64,000 nucleotides of DNA, from assembly GCF_042139015.1 (NCBI RefSeq), contig NZ_JBHIKY010000020.1:1-64000 (forward strand), read 5' to 3'. The translations under genes were made by a program, and so were the position numbers. The stretch is from JBHIKY01 sp042139015. GTDB taxonomy: Bacteria > Bacillota > Bacilli > Bacillales > Marinococcaceae. Under the pieces are notes generated by a model. The model saw only the letters and a program-made list of their open reading frames with translations, searched no databases and had not been told where the DNA came from. Of this stretch, positions 62,214 to 64,000 are shown piece by piece (the stretch's first letter is position 1; each line of letters opens with the position of its first letter).

Positions 62214-63044
62214 TTATCCCTTCAGGGCACCGCCCGTCAGGCCTTTCACTACCTTCTCCTGTGCCACAAGGAAGAGAAGTATAACAGGAATACTAGCCAG
62301 CGTGAGTGCTGCCATCAATCCCGGTACATTCACTGTTAATTCTGCATAAAAGTCCTGCAGCCCTAATGGAAGGGTCATATTACCAGGGCTTGTAATTAAT
62401 ATCAAAGCAAAAATAAATTCTGTCCAAAGATACACAAAGTTATAAATAACAATAGTCGAGAGCGCCGGAACTAAATTTGGAAAAATCACTTTGGTAAACA
62501 ATTTCCAATGATTGGCTCCATCGATCTGGGCTGCTTCTTCCAGCTCCTTCGGAATTTCCTGCATGAATTGAGTGAGTATAAAAATTGAGATCGGAAGACT
62601 AAAAGCAATATATGGACCCAACAGAGCAAGCAGTGTATCATAAATTCCCATTTCCTGAGTTAACACAAATATTGGAATCAACGTCGCGTGAATGGGAAGC
62701 ATCATTCCAGCTACAAACAATAACAGCAGCGGCCGATTAAGCTTAAATTTAATTCGGCTTAAGGGATAGCTTGCCAGCGAGGCAATAATTACTACAAATG
62801 TAACAGCCAGGGAAGTAATGATGATACTGTTTAAAAAATAGGTCGTTAATCCCATATCAAACACAGAAAAATAGTTTTCAAGTGTAAAGCTTTCAGGCAC
62901 GATTCCAAACGGATTTGAAAAAAATCCACTCATGCTCTTTAAAGAGGTGCTGATCATATACACAAACGGATACCCCGTAAATAATAGTAGAATTGCAGCT
63001 ATAACGTATAAAAAAAATCTGCGGGAAAGCTCAAGGGTATTCAT
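62214..63044 (-). CDS. Carbohydrate ABC transporter permease, MalG type
   Basis: A 276-residue CUT1 permease with six membrane segments and the EAA loop EEAAQIDGANHWKLFTKVIF. It starts within the last bases of the partner permease gene (ATGA overlap). The import substrate is unknown, since the binding protein and regulator lie beyond the right edge. Confidence 0.9.
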   Translation of the reverse strand: MNTLELSRRFFLYVIAAILLLFTGYPFVYMISTSLKSMSGFFSNPFGIVPESFTLENYFSVFDMGLTTYFLNSIIITSLAVTFVVIIASLASYPLSRIKFKLNRPLLLLFVAGMMLPIHATLIPIFVLTQEMGIYDTLLALLGPYIAFSLPISIFILTQFMQEIPKELEEAAQIDGANHWKLFTKVIFPNLVPALSTIVIYNFVYLWTEFIFALILITSPGNMTLPLGLQDFYAELTVNVPGLMAALTLASIPVILLFLVAQEKVVKGLTGGALKG

Positions 63045-63976
63045 ATTAAAACACCTTTCTTCTTACGCCTGTAATCGATAAATTGAATGATCAGCACACA
63101 AATAAAGGCAATAATAAACATAACTGCTGCGATAGTGCTGCCGTAGCCCATGTTAAAATTTATAAATGCCTGCTCGTACATATAAGTTCCTAATATTTCT
63201 GTAGCGTCCCCCGGACCCCCTCCTGTCATGATATAGAAGATATCAAATGCTTTTAGAGAGCCTACTACCGCCAGCACAGAGGATGTGACGATGGTAGGCA
63301 GCAATGCAGGAAACGTAATATAAAGAAATTTCTTCGAACTGTTAGCACCATCAATATCTGCTGCTTCATAGAGTTCATCCGGAATACCGACCATTGCCGC
63401 TTTAAATAGAATCATATAAAAAGGAGAAAACTGCCAGATAATAACGATTAACACCGAGACCATCGCCATGTCCTGGCTGCCGAGCCAATTTACAGCGTTA
63501 AAGCCCAGCGCTTCTACAGTTTGATTTATCGGTCCGTTACTTGGGTCATACAGAAATATCCACAACAAGCCAATCGCTACCGTAGACATTAAGTATGGTA
63601 AAAAGAAAATAATATTTAAAAATCTTTTTCCCATAATAGGGCTGAATAATATCAATGCCATCCCCAGGCCGAGTGGGATCTGCACAAACATAGAAACCAC
63701 GACCAGCAGCATGTTATTCTGCAGCGCTTTCCAAAAGCTCGGATCACTCAGCAGGACCTGGTAATTCTGCAGTCCTACAAATTCACTCTCGCCACTGACA
63801 CCACTCCAGTTCGAAAAGCTATAATTGAATGTCATCACGATAGGATAGAAGACATACACTAAGTAAATCAGCAGTGCCGGCAGTAAAAAAAACAGAATCG
63901 TCCGGTTTTTCATACGTTTCATAGCTGTTCTCTGTTTAGGAATGATTGATTTCTCTACTTTCACTTCTGCGTCCAA
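63041..63976 (-). CDS. Carbohydrate ABC transporter permease, MalF type
   Basis: A 311-residue CUT1 permease with six main membrane segments; EAA loop YEAADIDGANSSKKFLYITF. TTG start with AAAGGGAG upstream. The operon is cut by the window edge; a solute-binding protein gene is expected just to the right. Confidence 0.9.
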   Translation of the reverse strand: MDAEVKVEKSIIPKQRTAMKRMKNRTILFFLLPALLIYLVYVFYPIVMTFNYSFSNWSGVSGESEFVGLQNYQVLLSDPSFWKALQNNMLLVVVSMFVQIPLGLGMALILFSPIMGKRFLNIIFFLPYLMSTVAIGLLWIFLYDPSNGPINQTVEALGFNAVNWLGSQDMAMVSVLIVIIWQFSPFYMILFKAAMVGIPDELYEAADIDGANSSKKFLYITFPALLPTIVTSSVLAVVGSLKAFDIFYIMTGGGPGDATEILGTYMYEQAFINFNMGYGSTIAAVMFIIAFICVLIIQFIDYRRKKKGVLI

Positions 63977-64000
63977 AACGCCCCACTCCCTTTATTGGAA

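Overview
The window looks like chromosomal DNA of an endospore-forming, low-GC Gram-positive bacterium of the Bacillaceae. The evidence is a complete gerA-type germinant receptor operon, GGAGG-type ribosome binding sites with frequent TTG and GTG starts, CcpA-type cre sites and B. subtilis-like gene families (lpl/yes/yetA, ywqE/cpsB, yczE, mtnU-like). Four sodium-coupled-type symporters fit a salt- or alkali-adapted species, but that is inference. No rRNA, tRNA, CRISPR or phage genes were seen.

Layout. (1) 0.2-9.2 kb: a sugar operon read leftwards (solute-binding lipoprotein, two ABC permeases, GH42 beta-galactosidase, Gfo/Idh/MocA oxidoreductase, aldo/keto reductase) with a cre site, facing a divergent AraC-type activator. 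(2) 9.3-26.9 kb: a nitrogen-compound island with two PAS-type sigma-54 activators and three near-consensus sigma-54 promoters. They serve a symporter with two M20 amidohydrolases, a GABA-type aminotransferase, and a YjiH transporter with a ureohydrolase; an APC permease, a second class III aminotransferase and a third M20 hydrolase lie between. Candidate enhancer sites are 18-bp dyads with six-base centres, of a different sequence for each activator. (3) 27.0-31.1 kb: a gerA-gerB-gerC-D-subunit operon. (4) 31.3-46.9 kb: plant cell-wall polysaccharide use, resembling the B. subtilis yes/lpl region (rhamnogalacturonan esterase-like, DUF624, GH106-like, dehydrogenase, membrane AraC sensor-regulator, LplABC-type importer, YetA-like protein broken by one in-frame TAG, GH51 arabinofuranosidase). 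(5) 47-55 kb: nitrilase-family amidase, CysQ-like phosphatase, a DASS symporter, an HD-GYP protein with a degenerate cobalamin-sensor-like C-terminus, a winged-helix regulator and a CpsB/YwqE phosphatase. (6) 54.9-61.9 kb: an organic-acid module (flavin reductase, MFS, SSS symporter with small partner, type III CoA-transferase, GntR regulator, HMG-CoA-lyase family enzyme). (7) 62-64 kb: a small hydrophobic ORF and two permeases of a third sugar ABC importer that runs off the right edge.

The genes form inducible catabolic modules: importer, hydrolases and a local regulator together, under carbon control (cre) in the sugar and organic-acid regions and sigma-54 control in the nitrogen region. 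A dispersed element of about 340 bp with near-perfect terminal inverted repeats occurs twice, plus a deleted copy. Both full copies keep two hairpins displaying the same AGGAC loop, which resembles a CsrA-type binding site.
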